From Hyphomicrobium sulfonivorans (GTDB lineage Bacteria; Pseudomonadota; Alphaproteobacteria; Rhizobiales; Hyphomicrobiaceae), in the NCBI RefSeq assembly GCF_013306565.1, contig NZ_PZPO01000001.1, positions 1,054,001-1,118,000 on the forward strand: a stretch of DNA of 64,000 nucleotides, read 5' to 3'. Of the stretch, positions 38,947-48,355 are shown piece by piece. Position numbers and translations under genes: made by a program. The first letter of the stretch is position 1; every line of letters begins with the position of its first letter. A model generated the notes under the pieces. That model was not told the origin of the DNA, searched no databases, and was given only the letters and a program-made list of their open reading frames with translations.

Positions 38947-39891
38947 ATGGCCTCAAAATCCAAAAGCACCCCGCAGACGAGACACTTCCTCGATCTCGAC
39001 GTCCTCGATGCGCCGACCTTGCGTCGCATCATCGACATGGCGCACGCGATGAAGAAAGCGGGCAAGCGAACGCCGGCGAAGTTCCGCCCGGCAGGGGTCG
39101 AGGAATCGACGCTGGCGATGATCTTCGAGAAGCCCTCGACGCGTACGCGGGTTTCGTTCGACGTCGCCATGCGCCAGCTCGGCGGCCAGACGTTGTCGCT
39201 CAACAACACCGATCTGCAGTTGGGGCGCGGTGAATCCATCAAGGACACCGCCCGCGTGCTGTCGCGTTATGTCGACGCGATCATGATCCGCGCCAACGCC
39301 CACGAGACGCTGCTCAGCCTGGCCGAGTTCGGCAGCGTGCCGGTCATCAATGGTCTTACCGACCGCAGCCATCCCTGTCAGGTGATGGCCGACATCCTCA
39401 CGTACGAGGAGCACAAGGGGCCGATCAAGGGCAGCGTCGTGGCCTGGGTTGGCGATGGCAACAATGTTGCGGTGTCGTGGATGCACGCCGCTGTGCGCTT
39501 CGGTTTCGAGCTGCGCATCGCGTGCCCGGACAAGCTGCGGCCCGAACAGTCGATCGTTGACTGGGTCGCGCGCGAGAAGGGCGCCGTCAGCTATGGCAGC
39601 GATGCGGAAGCCGCTGTGAAGGGCGCCGATTGCGTCGTCACCGACACTTGGGTTTCGATGGGGCAGACCGATGCGGCGCGTCGCAAGCGGATGCTGAAGC
39701 CCTATCGCGTCGATGCGCGCCTGATGTCGAAGGCCGACAAGAACGCCATCTTTATGCACTGCCTGCCCGCTTATCTCGGCGATGAAGTCACCGAAGAAGT
39801 GCTGGAAGGCCCGCAGTCGGTTGTGTTCGATGAAGCCGAGAACCGGCTGCATGCGCAGAAGGCAATCCTCGCCTGGTGTCTGGGGGCCTGA
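38947..39891 (+). CDS. argF: Ornithine carbamoyltransferase
   Basis: Makes citrulline from ornithine and carbamoyl phosphate. 314 residues from the ATG at 38947, which follows GGAG by 5 bases; an upstream TTG overlapping the argD stop is less likely. Motifs: carbamoyl-phosphate loop [50 protein letters not shown] and the ornithine loop MHCLPAY. Coupled closely to hslO (3 bp gap). Confidence 0.96.
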   Translation: MASKSKSTPQTRHFLDLDVLDAPTLRRIIDMAHAMKKAGKRTPAKFRPAGVEESTLAMIFEKPSTRTRVSFDVAMRQLGGQTLSLNNTDLQLGRGESIKDTARVLSRYVDAIMIRANAHETLLSLAEFGSVPVINGLTDRSHPCQVMADILTYEEHKGPIKGSVVAWVGDGNNVAVSWMHAAVRFGFELRIACPDKLRPEQSIVDWVAREKGAVSYGSDAEAAVKGADCVVTDTWVSMGQTDAARRKRMLKPYRVDARLMSKADKNAIFMHCLPAYLGDEVTEEVLEGPQSVVFDEAENRLHAQKAILAWCLGA

Positions 39892-39894
39892 GAT

Positions 39895-40896
39895 ATGGCG
39901 GACGACGTTGCGACGGCAGAACTGGCGGTGACAATTCCCACCGACGACATCGTGCTGCCTTTCCGCACGGTGCGCTCCGGCGTGGTTGGCCGTCTTGTCC
40001 GTCTTGGTCCGGCGATCGACGCGGTCCTGGCTCCGCATGACATGCCCGATCCGATATCGCAGGCGCTGGGCGAAGCGGTGGCGCTGACCGCCATGCTGGG
40101 CTCCGCGCTCAAGATCGATGGCCGCCTGACGCTGCAGACCAAAAGCGATGGCCTGCTCGATTTTCTCGTCGTCAGCTTCGAAGTTCCTGGCCGCGTCCGC
40201 GCCTACGCCCGCTATGACAAGACGCGCGTCGGCAACGGACAGGGGCTTGCCGCCAGCGAGCTGCTTGGCAGCGGCCACCTCGCCATCACTATCGATCCCG
40301 GCGAGGATATGGAGCGTTATCAGGGCATCGTTGAACTGACCGGCGAAGGCATTGCCGACGCGGCGCTCACCTACTTCAGCCAGTCGGAGCAGATCCCCAC
40401 GTTCCTGCGTCTGGCCGTGGCCCGACATTATACCGCCGGCGAGAACGGTCAGCCCGGTCGCTGGCAGTGGCGCGCAGGCGGTCTGATGATCCAGAACCTG
40501 GCGCGGGAAGGCGGCACGGACGACGACGCGGCTATCGCCGACGATAACGAAGGCATCTTCTTTGACGATGCCGAGTACGACGGCGACGACATCGAGAACG
40601 ACGACTGGGAGCGCACCCGCATCCTCGCCGCTACGGTTGAGGATCATGAACTGCTCGACCCGACCCTGCCGCCCGACCGGCTGCTGTATCGGCTGTTCCA
40701 CGAGGAAGGCGTCCGCGTATTCCCCGCCGCCGCGATTGAGGCGCACTGCCGCTGCTCGCGCGAGGGCGTTGCGGCATTCCTCACCAGCTTCGGCGCGAGC
40801 GAGCTGGCTGATATGCGCGAACCGGATGGCTCCATCGGCGTGACGTGCGAGTTCTGCACCACGACCTATCGCTTTTCGCCGGACGAGTTCACTTGA
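39895..40896 (+). CDS. hslO: Redox-regulated chaperone Hsp33
   Basis: Holdase chaperone activated by oxidation. 333 residues. The N-terminal core has the Hsp33 fold pattern (AVALTAMLGSALKIDGRLTLQTKSDG, and YFSQSEQIPTFLRLAV). The C-terminal zinc centre has CRCSREG and CEFCTTTY, giving the Cys-X-Cys ... Cys-X2-Cys set. Between them lies an unusually acidic insert (many Asp/Glu, about residues 200-240). An argF-hslO pair is common in alphaproteobacteria. Confidence 0.95.
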   Translation: MADDVATAELAVTIPTDDIVLPFRTVRSGVVGRLVRLGPAIDAVLAPHDMPDPISQALGEAVALTAMLGSALKIDGRLTLQTKSDGLLDFLVVSFEVPGRVRAYARYDKTRVGNGQGLAASELLGSGHLAITIDPGEDMERYQGIVELTGEGIADAALTYFSQSEQIPTFLRLAVARHYTAGENGQPGRWQWRAGGLMIQNLAREGGTDDDAAIADDNEGIFFDDAEYDGDDIENDDWERTRILAATVEDHELLDPTLPPDRLLYRLFHEEGVRVFPAAAIEAHCRCSREGVAAFLTSFGASELADMREPDGSIGVTCEFCTTTYRFSPDEFT

Positions 40897-41065
40897 GCGA
40901 ACTACATTCCGCTGCGCTGATGTGGCGCTGAAAAGTCAGCCTTTTCAATTTGGAAGCAGAACAGTTCTAGTTGTCGCCACCGTAAGTGGTGAACGATGCA
41001 GCAAGTGCTGCCTCGTGACAGAGCAAATTGCCGGATTGTCTGGCTGCTCTGCAAATTCTGCATGA

Positions 41066-41072
41066 CTGTCAT
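41066..41072 (+). promoter_or_regulatory. CTGTCAT heptamer upstream of the FdhF/YdeP gene
   Basis: Same heptamer and orientation as the sites upstream of phoR, pstS and olsB, 75 bp before the start codon. Pho control is speculative. Confidence 0.2.
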
Positions 41073-41146
41073 AACCGCGGCTCGGTTGCCCCCCGATCCG
41101 ATTTCGCAGATGCACATCAGTCTCCATACTTTTGAGAGCTGTGTGC

Positions 41147-43456
41147 ATGGGCAAGCCCGAATTCATCGGAAAGAAATCGAAAGCGGCAGGTGGCTGGGGA
41201 GCGCTGAAAAGCTGCGGCAAGAAATTGCTCGCCAGCGGTGCGCCGCTTTCCGGTGCAGCGGCGATGCTGAAGGCCAACCAGCCAGACGGTTTCGATTGTC
41301 CCGGCTGCGCATGGGGCGACCCGGCGCACGGTTCCTCGTTCGAATTCTGCGAAAACGGCGTGAAGGCCGTCGCCTGGGAGGCGACGGACAAGCGCGTCGG
41401 GCCGAAGTTCTTCGCCAAGCACACGGTTTCGGAGCTGCGCTCATGGACCGACTACGAGCTTGAGAAGCAGGGTCGTCTCACGCATCCGATGCGTTATGAC
41501 GCCGAGACCGACCGCTATGTAGAAGTGTCGTGGGACGACGCCTTTGCAGATATCGGCCGCATCCTCAACAGCCTCGACAGTCCGGACCGCGCCGAGTTCT
41601 ACACCTCCGGCCGTGCCTCCAACGAAGCCGCCTATATCTATCAGCTGTTCGTGCGGCTCTACGGCACCAACAACTTCCCCGACTGCTCGAATATGTGCCA
41701 CGAGGCTAGCGGCGTTGCGCTCGAACAGGCCATCGGCATCGGCAAGGGCACGGTCACGCTCGAAGACTTCGAGAAAGCCGACGCGATCTTCGTCATCGGG
41801 CAAAACCCCGGCACCAACCATCCGCGCATGTTGGGCGACCTACGCCGGGCCGCGATGCGTGGTGCGCGCGTTGCCGTGTTCAATCCCGTGCGCGAGAAGG
41901 GCCTGGAGCGTTTCGCCGATCCGCAGGACAAGCTTGAGATGCTGACCGGCGGTTCAACCGCCATCGCCAGCGAATACTTCCAGGTGCGCCTGGGCGGTGA
42001 CATGGCTGCTGTTCGCGGCATGGCCAAGGCTGTGTTTGCAGCCGACGACGCAGCGCTTGCAGCAGGTCAACCGTCTGTGCTCGATCACGGCTTCCTGCGT
42101 CAGCACACGGCGGGCTTTGAAGCCTATCGCGCCGCTGTTGAGGCGACGAGCTGGGATCACATCGAACACCAGTCCGGCCTTGAGCGCGCACAGCTTGAGC
42201 ATCTGGCGCAGATCTACATCGAGTCCGAGCGCACCATCTGCACCTGGGCTATGGGGCTGACGCAGCATCGACATTCGGTCGCGACGCTGCGCGAAGTTTC
42301 CAACTTCATGTTCCTGCGCGGCAACGTCGGCCGTCCGGGTGCTGGCCTGTGCCCCGTGCGCGGCCATTCAAACGTGCAGGGCGATCGCACAGTCGGCATC
42401 AACGAGAAGCCGCCGGTTGCATTCCTTGATGCGCTTGAAGCGGAATTCGGCGTGCCGATGCCGCGCCACAATGGTCACAACGTTCTCGCCGCCATCGGAG
42501 CCATGCTGGATGGCACCGCGCAGGCCTTCATCGGCCTTGGCGGAAACTTCGCCCGCGCGACGCCGGACAGCAGCCTGATCGCAAAGGCGATGCGCCAGCA
42601 GAAGCTCACCGTCAACATCGCCACCAAGCTCAATCACTCGCATCTACTGCCGGGTGCAGTCAGCTACGTGCTGCCGTGTCTCGGCCGCACCGAGATCGAC
42701 CGCAACGCGCGCGGCATTGCGCAGATCGTGACCGTCGAAGATTCCATGTGCATGGTGCACGGCTCTGGCGGCATCAACAAACCGGCTTCAAAGGAGCTGC
42801 GTTCCGAGGTCGGCATCATCGCCGGCATCGCCGCCGCGACGGTCGGGTCGGAAGTGGTCGAGTGGGCCAAGCTGGCGCAGGATCACAACCTCATCCGCGA
42901 TCTCATCGCGCGCACCATTCCCGGCTTCCATAACTACAACGAGCGCGTACGCCGCCCGCGCGGGTTCCGCCTCTATAACGCTGTCGATCATCGTGTGTGG
43001 AACACGCACACGCAGCGGGCGACGTTCTCCGATTGCGCGCTGCCGGAAGCAACCGAGCATCAGCAGGCGCTGAGCGAGGACGGCTTGTTCGTGTTGCAGA
43101 CGTTCCGTTCGCACGATCAGTACAACACAACCGTCTATGGTCTCGACGACCGCTATCGCGGCATCTACGGCGAGCGCCGCGTTGTGTTCGTCAACCCGAA
43201 GGATCTGGCCGAGATCGGTGTCGAAGCCGGTGATCGTGTCAACATCGTCGGCCGCCATGATGATGGCGTTTCGCGCGTTGCCGAAGATTTCCGCGTCGTG
43301 CCATACGATCTGCCGCGCGGTTCCGTTGCCGGTTATTACCCCGAGCTGAATGTCGTAGTGCCGTTTTCGGCGGCGGGCGATCAGAGCGATACGCCGCTGT
43401 CCAAGTCGGTGCTGGTGTCGTTCAAGCCGGTTGAACGACAGCTCAGCGCCGCATGA
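41147..43456 (+). CDS. FdhF/YdeP family molybdopterin oxidoreductase
   Basis: 769 residues. The sequence follows the YdeP-type formate-dehydrogenase-like family: CPGCAWGDPAHGS near residue 53, FCENGVKAVAWE, SGRASNEAAYIYQLFVRLYGTNNFPDCSNMCHEASG, NPGTNHPRM, LRGNVGRPGAGLCPVRGHSNVQGDRT and GGNFARATPD. These features match bis-MGD binding. A C-terminal MopB-type domain ends with the VSFKPVE stretch. The physiological substrate is not known. Its stop overlaps the next gene by four bases. Confidence 0.9.
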   Translation: MGKPEFIGKKSKAAGGWGALKSCGKKLLASGAPLSGAAAMLKANQPDGFDCPGCAWGDPAHGSSFEFCENGVKAVAWEATDKRVGPKFFAKHTVSELRSWTDYELEKQGRLTHPMRYDAETDRYVEVSWDDAFADIGRILNSLDSPDRAEFYTSGRASNEAAYIYQLFVRLYGTNNFPDCSNMCHEASGVALEQAIGIGKGTVTLEDFEKADAIFVIGQNPGTNHPRMLGDLRRAAMRGARVAVFNPVREKGLERFADPQDKLEMLTGGSTAIASEYFQVRLGGDMAAVRGMAKAVFAADDAALAAGQPSVLDHGFLRQHTAGFEAYRAAVEATSWDHIEHQSGLERAQLEHLAQIYIESERTICTWAMGLTQHRHSVATLREVSNFMFLRGNVGRPGAGLCPVRGHSNVQGDRTVGINEKPPVAFLDALEAEFGVPMPRHNGHNVLAAIGAMLDGTAQAFIGLGGNFARATPDSSLIAKAMRQQKLTVNIATKLNHSHLLPGAVSYVLPCLGRTEIDRNARGIAQIVTVEDSMCMVHGSGGINKPASKELRSEVGIIAGIAAATVGSEVVEWAKLAQDHNLIRDLIARTIPGFHNYNERVRRPRGFRLYNAVDHRVWNTHTQRATFSDCALPEATEHQQALSEDGLFVLQTFRSHDQYNTTVYGLDDRYRGIYGERRVVFVNPKDLAEIGVEAGDRVNIVGRHDDGVSRVAEDFRVVPYDLPRGSVAGYYPELNVVVPFSAAGDQSDTPLSKSVLVSFKPVERQLSAA

Positions 43457-43821
43457 GCATGACAGATACCAGTAGCGTTGCTGGCAACAGCAACGCATCG
43501 GATGCAGTTCCCGACGAGGAAGACATCTCGGAAGAGCGCTTCCTCGCGCTGGTCGATGAACTGCGCGCTGCAACGCCATCGCTGTCGCCGATCGGTGGCG
43601 GGGTGCTTGTCGCGCTTCGTCTGGGCATCAGTGACGACACGCGCACGTTCTCGCGTACGCTGGGCATCGAACATGCACTGGTGCTGCGCGAGGTGACGGA
43701 GCTGGCGGAAATAGGTTTGCTGCGCATCGTTGATCGCAAGCAGCGCTCGCAAAAAGCTTCGTTCGCGCTGACGGATATCTCGACTGCGCTTCTGGCGCGC
43801 ACGTCGCTGGGCAGGGCGTAA
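43453..43821 (+). CDS. Small winged-helix-like protein coupled to the FdhF/YdeP gene
   Basis: 122 residues. After an acidic N-terminus, residues about 40-110 read like a winged helix: ALRLGISDDTRTFSRTLGIEHALVLREVTELAEIGLLRIVDRKQRSQKASFALTD, that is, a recognition helix then a wing. The ATG overlaps the upstream stop (ATGA), so it is translationally coupled and may regulate or assist the oxidoreductase. I do not recognise a named family. Confidence 0.65.
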   Translation: MSMTDTSSVAGNSNASDAVPDEEDISEERFLALVDELRAATPSLSPIGGGVLVALRLGISDDTRTFSRTLGIEHALVLREVTELAEIGLLRIVDRKQRSQKASFALTDISTALLARTSLGRA

Positions 43822-43883
43822 TCGCCGCCGCCGTCGCCGGCCTCGCTAAGCTTGGTTCGCAATCATTCTCTGTCGATCGCGCG

Positions 43884-45059
43884 TCAGCGCACCGCTGATC
43901 CGTGCTCGGCCCAATCGCCCAGCCGCTTCAGGAATGCGCTGCACTTCTCAAGCTGCTCGATTGCGATCCATTCGTCGGCGGTATGTGCCTGCGCAATGTC
44001 GCCCGGCCCCACCACAACCGATGGCGATCCGCCGGTCTGGAACAGGCCCGCTTCCGTCGCGTAGGAAACCGCGTGCGTTTCGTTCTGCTCAGCAAGACGC
44101 AGCGCCAACGCTACCGCCTCAGAATGTTCCCCCGCTGCGAACGGCGGCACCTGATTTGCGATGGCAATGTCGATGGCCGCTTCCGGTGCCACGCGCTGCA
44201 TGTCGGGCAGGCACGTTTCGTTGGCGAACGCACGGATGCGCCGGTCGATGGCCGGAATATCGACCCCCGGCAGCGCGCGGATGTCGAAATCCATCGTGCA
44301 TTCCACTGGCACAATATTCGTCGCCGTGCCGCCTTCGATCTTCGTCACCTGCATCGTCGCATAGGGCGGATCGAACCGCGCGTCCTGCGGCGCTTCTTTC
44401 AGCTCCGCTTCGATGCGTGCAATCTCGCCCAGCAGTTTGCCCGCCACGGTGATGGTGTTGACGCCCAGCGGCGCCATGCTCGAATGTGCCGCGCGGCCCT
44501 TGATGGTCACGTGCCAGCGCACCGGGCCCTTGTGGCAGTCGACAACCGTCATCAGCGTCGGCTCGCCTACAAATACCATGCGCGGCATCGTTAGCCGCTT
44601 GCCGAACTCGGCAATCATCGGCCGAACGCCAAGACAGCCGATCTCCTCGTCGTAGGAGAACGCGAGATGGATCGGCACCTGCAGCTTGCGGTTCATATAG
44701 TCGGGCACGGCAGCCAGCATGCAGGCCAGAAAGCCCTTCATGTCGGTGCTGCCACGGCCATAAAGTTTGCCATCCCGTTTCGTCAGCGTGAACGGATCTG
44801 ACGTCCACTTCTGCCCGACAACCGGCACGACGTCGGTATGTCCCGACAGCGCAACGCCCGCGACGTTCTCCGGCCCGATGGTTGCGTACAGGCTGACTTT
44901 GCTGCCGTCCGCGTTGGGCACAAGCAGGCTGACGACGCCGTGCTGCAGAAGGTAGTCTTCCACAAACCGGATCAGTGCCACGTTGGATTTATGGCTCGTG
45001 GTGTCGAAGCTGACGAGGCGGTCCAGAAGCTCGATCACCGAATACTTCGGGCCCTTCAT
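43884..45059 (-). CDS. argE: Acetylornithine deacetylase (M20 family)
   Basis: Hydrolyses N-acetylornithine to ornithine. 391 residues: SGHTDVVPV with the first zinc His, YGRGSTDMKGFLA with the bridging Asp, YDEEIGCLGVRPMI with the catalytic Glu, and VVGPGDIAQAHTADEWI with the last zinc His. The dimerisation domain lies between. Last of the minus-strand series metZ, apaG, argE, with an 10-bp gap after apaG. It could be a related M20 amidase, but the argE-type motifs and neighbours support the call. Confidence 0.92.
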   Translation of the reverse strand: MKGPKYSVIELLDRLVSFDTTSHKSNVALIRFVEDYLLQHGVVSLLVPNADGSKVSLYATIGPENVAGVALSGHTDVVPVVGQKWTSDPFTLTKRDGKLYGRGSTDMKGFLACMLAAVPDYMNRKLQVPIHLAFSYDEEIGCLGVRPMIAEFGKRLTMPRMVFVGEPTLMTVVDCHKGPVRWHVTIKGRAAHSSMAPLGVNTITVAGKLLGEIARIEAELKEAPQDARFDPPYATMQVTKIEGGTATNIVPVECTMDFDIRALPGVDIPAIDRRIRAFANETCLPDMQRVAPEAAIDIAIANQVPPFAAGEHSEAVALALRLAEQNETHAVSYATEAGLFQTGGSPSVVVGPGDIAQAHTADEWIAIEQLEKCSAFLKRLGDWAEHGSAVR

Positions 45060-45069
45060 GTTCTGCTCG

Positions 45070-45462
45070 CTAGTTCACGCTGCGGGGTGCGAACGGACAG
45101 TCGAGCGAGAAGGCCGGTATTGCAACGTCGAACAACTCGCCCTTCGTGTCCGTCATCTGGTAGCTGCCCACCATGATGCCCGACGGCGTGCGCAAAGGAC
45201 AGCCCGACGTGTAGGTGTAGGTCGTCCCCGGCTCGATCACCGGCGTTTCGCCTACAACGCCGGGGCCGCGCACTTCTTCCGTCATGCCAACGCCATCGGT
45301 AATCTGCCACATGCGCGAGCGCAGCTGCACCGTCTCCTCGCCCTCGTTGGCGATGTCGATGGTGTAGGCCCAGAAGAACTCGCTGTCCTCCGGCTGCGAC
45401 TGGTCCTCAAGATATTGAGGGGTGACGCGGATGCGGATGCCGCGGGTCACAGCTTCGTACAT
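45070..45462 (-). CDS. apaG: ApaG domain protein
   Basis: 130-residue fibronectin-type-III-like protein, linked to magnesium/cobalt resistance and Ap4A in enterobacteria; biochemical role uncertain. Motifs: VTPQYLEDQSQP, FFWAYTIDIANEGEETVQLRSRMWQITDG, GPGVVGETPVIEPG, YTYTSGCPLRTPSGIMVGSYQM. Length is exactly that of the family. apaG next to metZ is a common alphaproteobacterial pairing. Confidence 0.96.
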   Translation of the reverse strand: MYEAVTRGIRIRVTPQYLEDQSQPEDSEFFWAYTIDIANEGEETVQLRSRMWQITDGVGMTEEVRGPGVVGETPVIEPGTTYTYTSGCPLRTPSGIMVGSYQMTDTKGELFDVAIPAFSLDCPFAPRSVN

Positions 45463-45533
45463 GGCGGCAATTGCTCCTGGTAATTCAGCCTTGAAATGAG
45501 GCGCAGGCCGTATGGCGTGTTGCGGCGCTGGTC

Positions 45534-46751
45534 TTATGCAGCTTTGCGCGCGGCGGCAAGTCCGGCATCCAGATCGGCGGCCAGATCCTCGAATGCTTCA
45601 AGGCCGATCGAAAGCCGCATCAGGCCATCGCCGATGCCAAGCTCCGCCCGTGCCTCCGGTCCAATGCGGAAGTGCGTTGTGGTGGCCGGATGCGTGATCA
45701 GCGATTTGGCATCGCCCAGATTGTTGGAAATCTTGATCAGGCCAAGTGCGTTCTGCAGCGCGAACGCAGCCGCCTTGCCGCCTTCCACCTCAAACGCGAT
45801 CATCTGTCCGCCGCCGCTCATCTGGCGTTTGGCGATTTCCGCCTGCGGATGGTCATCGCGACCGCAATAAAGCACGCTCTTCACGCCCGGCTGCTTGGCC
45901 AGATGATCGGCGATGCGTCCAGCCGTCTGCACCTGCGCGTTGACGCGAAGCGCCATCGTCTCCATGCCCTTCAGCATCACCCAGGCATTGAAGGGGCTCA
46001 TCGTCGGTCCGGTCTGGCGCAGATATTCCTGCAGGCCGCCAGCCATATAGTCGGAGCTACACAGCACCGCGCCGCCAAGGCAACGCCCCTGCCCGTCGAT
46101 GTGCTTCGTTGCCGAATACACGACGACATCGGCGCCGAGCGCCATCGGCCGCTGCAGCATGGGCGTGGCGAACACGTTATCTACCACCACGATCGCGCCG
46201 ATGCTGTGGGCGATCTCCGACACAGCGGCGATGTCCACCAGCTCCAGCGTCGGGTTTGACGGCGTCTCGAAGAAGAACAGCTTCGTGTTTGGCTGGATGG
46301 CCTTTTTCCAGGCGTTGAGGTCGCGGCCGTCCACCAGCGTGCAGCCGATGCCGTAGCGCGGCGCCAGCGTATCGACGATATAGCGGCAGGCACCGAACAG
46401 CGCGCGCGCCGAAACGATGTGATCGCCGGCCTTGAGACACGACAGCACGGCGGCATTCACCGCAGCCATGCCGCTAGCGGTGGCGCGTGCTTCCTCGGCG
46501 CCTTCCAGCAAGCGGATGCGCTCTTCGAACATGGCGACGGTAGGATTACCGAAGCGGCTATACTGGAAGCCGGGATCTTCGTTCTTGAAGCGCGCTTCAG
46601 CCTGCTCGGCGTTGGCGTAGACGAAGCCCTGCGTCAGGAACATCGCCTCGGAGGTTTCACCGAATTCGGAACGCAGCGTGCCGCCGTGCACCAGCCGCGT
46701 CTGCGGCGCCCAGTTGGCCGGGTCTGCTGTCGGTTTCTTCTCGCTCGCCAT
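45534..46751 (-). CDS. metZ: O-succinylhomoserine sulfhydrylase
   Basis: PLP enzyme of the Cys/Met metabolism family making homocysteine directly from O-succinylhomoserine and sulfide. 405 residues: QTRLVHGG, TSEAMFLTQGFVYANAEQAEARF, YSRFGNPTV, ATASGMAAVNAAVLS, VVDNVFATPMLQRP and the PLP lysine in VVYSATKHIDGQGR. The GGAGG site lies 8 bases before the ATG at 46751, so that start is chosen over the ATG at 46757, which would be too close. A SAM-II riboswitch lies about 105 bp upstream in the leader, which fits methionine control. Confidence 0.95.
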   Translation of the reverse strand: MASEKKPTADPANWAPQTRLVHGGTLRSEFGETSEAMFLTQGFVYANAEQAEARFKNEDPGFQYSRFGNPTVAMFEERIRLLEGAEEARATASGMAAVNAAVLSCLKAGDHIVSARALFGACRYIVDTLAPRYGIGCTLVDGRDLNAWKKAIQPNTKLFFFETPSNPTLELVDIAAVSEIAHSIGAIVVVDNVFATPMLQRPMALGADVVVYSATKHIDGQGRCLGGAVLCSSDYMAGGLQEYLRQTGPTMSPFNAWVMLKGMETMALRVNAQVQTAGRIADHLAKQPGVKSVLYCGRDDHPQAEIAKRQMSGGGQMIAFEVEGGKAAAFALQNALGLIKISNNLGDAKSLITHPATTTHFRIGPEARAELGIGDGLMRLSIGLEAFEDLAADLDAGLAAARKAA

Positions 46752-46854
46752 GCGCATATCCTCCAGGGCTGTCCAGCCCGGCATGAAAAAACCCGGCCAG
46801 CTCAAAGCGCTGCTCGCAAAAGACGGCCGCGCTCAATGCTCCGGGAGAATGCGC

Positions 46855-46915
46855 ACGGCCCTTTTAGCGAGTTGTTTTACGTGGCTGCAAGCCGGCCGGC
46901 CAAATGACCACGAAT
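46855..46915 (-). promoter_or_regulatory. SAM-II (SAM_alpha) riboswitch in the metZ leader
   Basis: Read on the minus strand, the leader contains CGTGGTCATTTGGCC, GGCCGGCTTGCAGCCACG, an A/T-rich joining strand and CGCTAAAAGGG, in that order. This is the conserved SAM-II aptamer: P1 CGTGG with CCACG, the CATTTG loop, the GCTTGCAGCC strand and the 3' CTAAAAGGG pseudoknot strand. SAM-II aptamers are known upstream of metA/metX/metZ in alphaproteobacteria. The expression platform is unclear; a run of six T follows at 46786-46791 (minus) with only weak stems before it. Confidence 0.9.
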
Positions 46916-47009
46916 TTCGTGGCAGGCACTTAGCGCCCGCCTGAGCTTGGCGTCAAGGCCCGCTTGCTTTAGAGACAGGCCATGTATCAGGTGTGGGGGC
47001 TTGAGTGAA

Positions 47010-48077
47010 ATGGCGGGGGCCGAAAACGTGTCGGGCAACGGAGCAGGCGGCGCAGCGGCGCGCGATGGCATTCTGCCGTCCCAGGCCATACGCGCGCTGA
47101 TCGAATCCGGCGCGGTCAAGCTGGCTGAACCGCAGCTCGATAATCAGCTGCAGCCTGCCAGCCTCGACCTGCGGCTGGGCGATGTCGCCTATCGCGTGCG
47201 TGCCAGCTTCCTGCCCGGCGCCAGCGAGAAGGTGCAAAGCAAGCTCGACGATCTGCAACTCCACACCATCAATCTTGCGCAGGGCGCGGTGCTGGAAACC
47301 GGCTGCGTCTATGTGGTGCCGCTGCTGGAAAGCCTGGCGTTGCCCGCAGACCTGTGCGCCGCCACCAACCCGAAAAGCTCAACCGGTCGCCTCGACGTTT
47401 TCACCCGCGTGATCGCTGATGGCGTTTCCGCGTTCGACCAGATCCCGGCCGGATACACCGGGCCGCTTTACGCCGAAATCTGTCCGCAGACGTTCCCGAT
47501 CGTGGTGCGCAAAGGCTCGCGCCTGTCGCAGATCCGCTTCCGTGCCGGTGGCGCCGATGCCAAACCGGTGCAGGATATCGCGCTGTCCGTCGATCTCACC
47601 GGCGACGATAAGGGCCTTATCGGTTATCGCGCCAAGCGCCACACCGGCCTTGTCGATGTCGACGCTGTTGGCGCCCGCGCCATGCTCGATTACTGGGAGC
47701 CGATCCATGTCCGCGAAAGCAAGCGGCTGATCCTCGATCCCGATCAGTTCTATATTCTCGCCTCCAAGGAAGCGGTGCACGTGCCGCCGGATCAGGCTGC
47801 TGAAATGGTGCCGTTCAATCCGCTGGTGGGCGAATTCCGCGTGCACTACGCGGGCTTTTTCGACCCCGGCTTCGGCCACGCCGAGGCGGGTGGCGCTGGC
47901 TCGCGCGCGGTGCTGGAGGTGCGCTCGCACAAGGTGCCGTTCATTCTGGAGCACGGTCAGACCATCGGCCGCCTGATCTACGAACAGCTCACCGAAACAC
48001 CGGAACGGCTCTACGGCAGCGACCTCGCCTCACATTATCAGGCGCAGGGGCTGAAGCTGTCGAAGCACTTCCGATAA
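47010..48077 (+). CDS. dcd: dCTP deaminase, long bidomain form
   Basis: Deaminates dCTP to dUTP for thymidylate synthesis. 355 residues from the ATG at 47010. About twice the length of E. coli Dcd because two dUTPase-like halves are fused, as in many alphaproteobacteria. Motifs: QLQPASLDLRLGDVAYRV, AATNPKSSTGRLDVFTRVIADG with the catalytic region, GYTGPLYAEICPQTFPIVVRKGSRLSQIRF. The second half has YILASKEAVHVPP and FFDPGFG. Divergent from the metZ leader. Confidence 0.92.
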   Translation: MAGAENVSGNGAGGAAARDGILPSQAIRALIESGAVKLAEPQLDNQLQPASLDLRLGDVAYRVRASFLPGASEKVQSKLDDLQLHTINLAQGAVLETGCVYVVPLLESLALPADLCAATNPKSSTGRLDVFTRVIADGVSAFDQIPAGYTGPLYAEICPQTFPIVVRKGSRLSQIRFRAGGADAKPVQDIALSVDLTGDDKGLIGYRAKRHTGLVDVDAVGARAMLDYWEPIHVRESKRLILDPDQFYILASKEAVHVPPDQAAEMVPFNPLVGEFRVHYAGFFDPGFGHAEAGGAGSRAVLEVRSHKVPFILEHGQTIGRLIYEQLTETPERLYGSDLASHYQAQGLKLSKHFR

Positions 48078-48118
48078 ACCCGCACCGGCGGCTTACTTCA
48101 TCCCAACCACTCACCGGC

Positions 48119-48144
48119 GGCCGGCTGCTCGAAGAGCAGTCGCC
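48119..48144 (-). repeat. 26-bp palindromic repeat unit (REP-like), copy 1
   Basis: Minus-strand reading: GGCGA, then stem CTGCTC-TTC-GAGCAG, then CCGGCC. It shares its outer ends with the copies at 62442-62550 and 63728-63753, while the inner stem differs by paired changes. Confidence 0.8.
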
Positions 48145-48355
48145 GGTGCAAAAGGCAGGGAGTCGCCGGTGCGAAAGAAATAGCTCGGCCAAGCGCGCTG
48201 CCATTCTAAAGAATGCGGGTCCCATTAGCGACTTTCGCGATTGCCGTCCGTTCCGCTATGTCACGGCAAATGCGCAGCAATTCTGGGTTGGGCCGCCATA
48301 GCTGCTCTTTTGTCACGGGCAAGCGCACCGTTAGCGTCGTAAGAAAGCCTAAAGT

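Noticed and set aside
40924-40947. Possible terminator after hslO
   Set aside because: The stem is only about four clean pairs before a TTTT tract; too weak to call.
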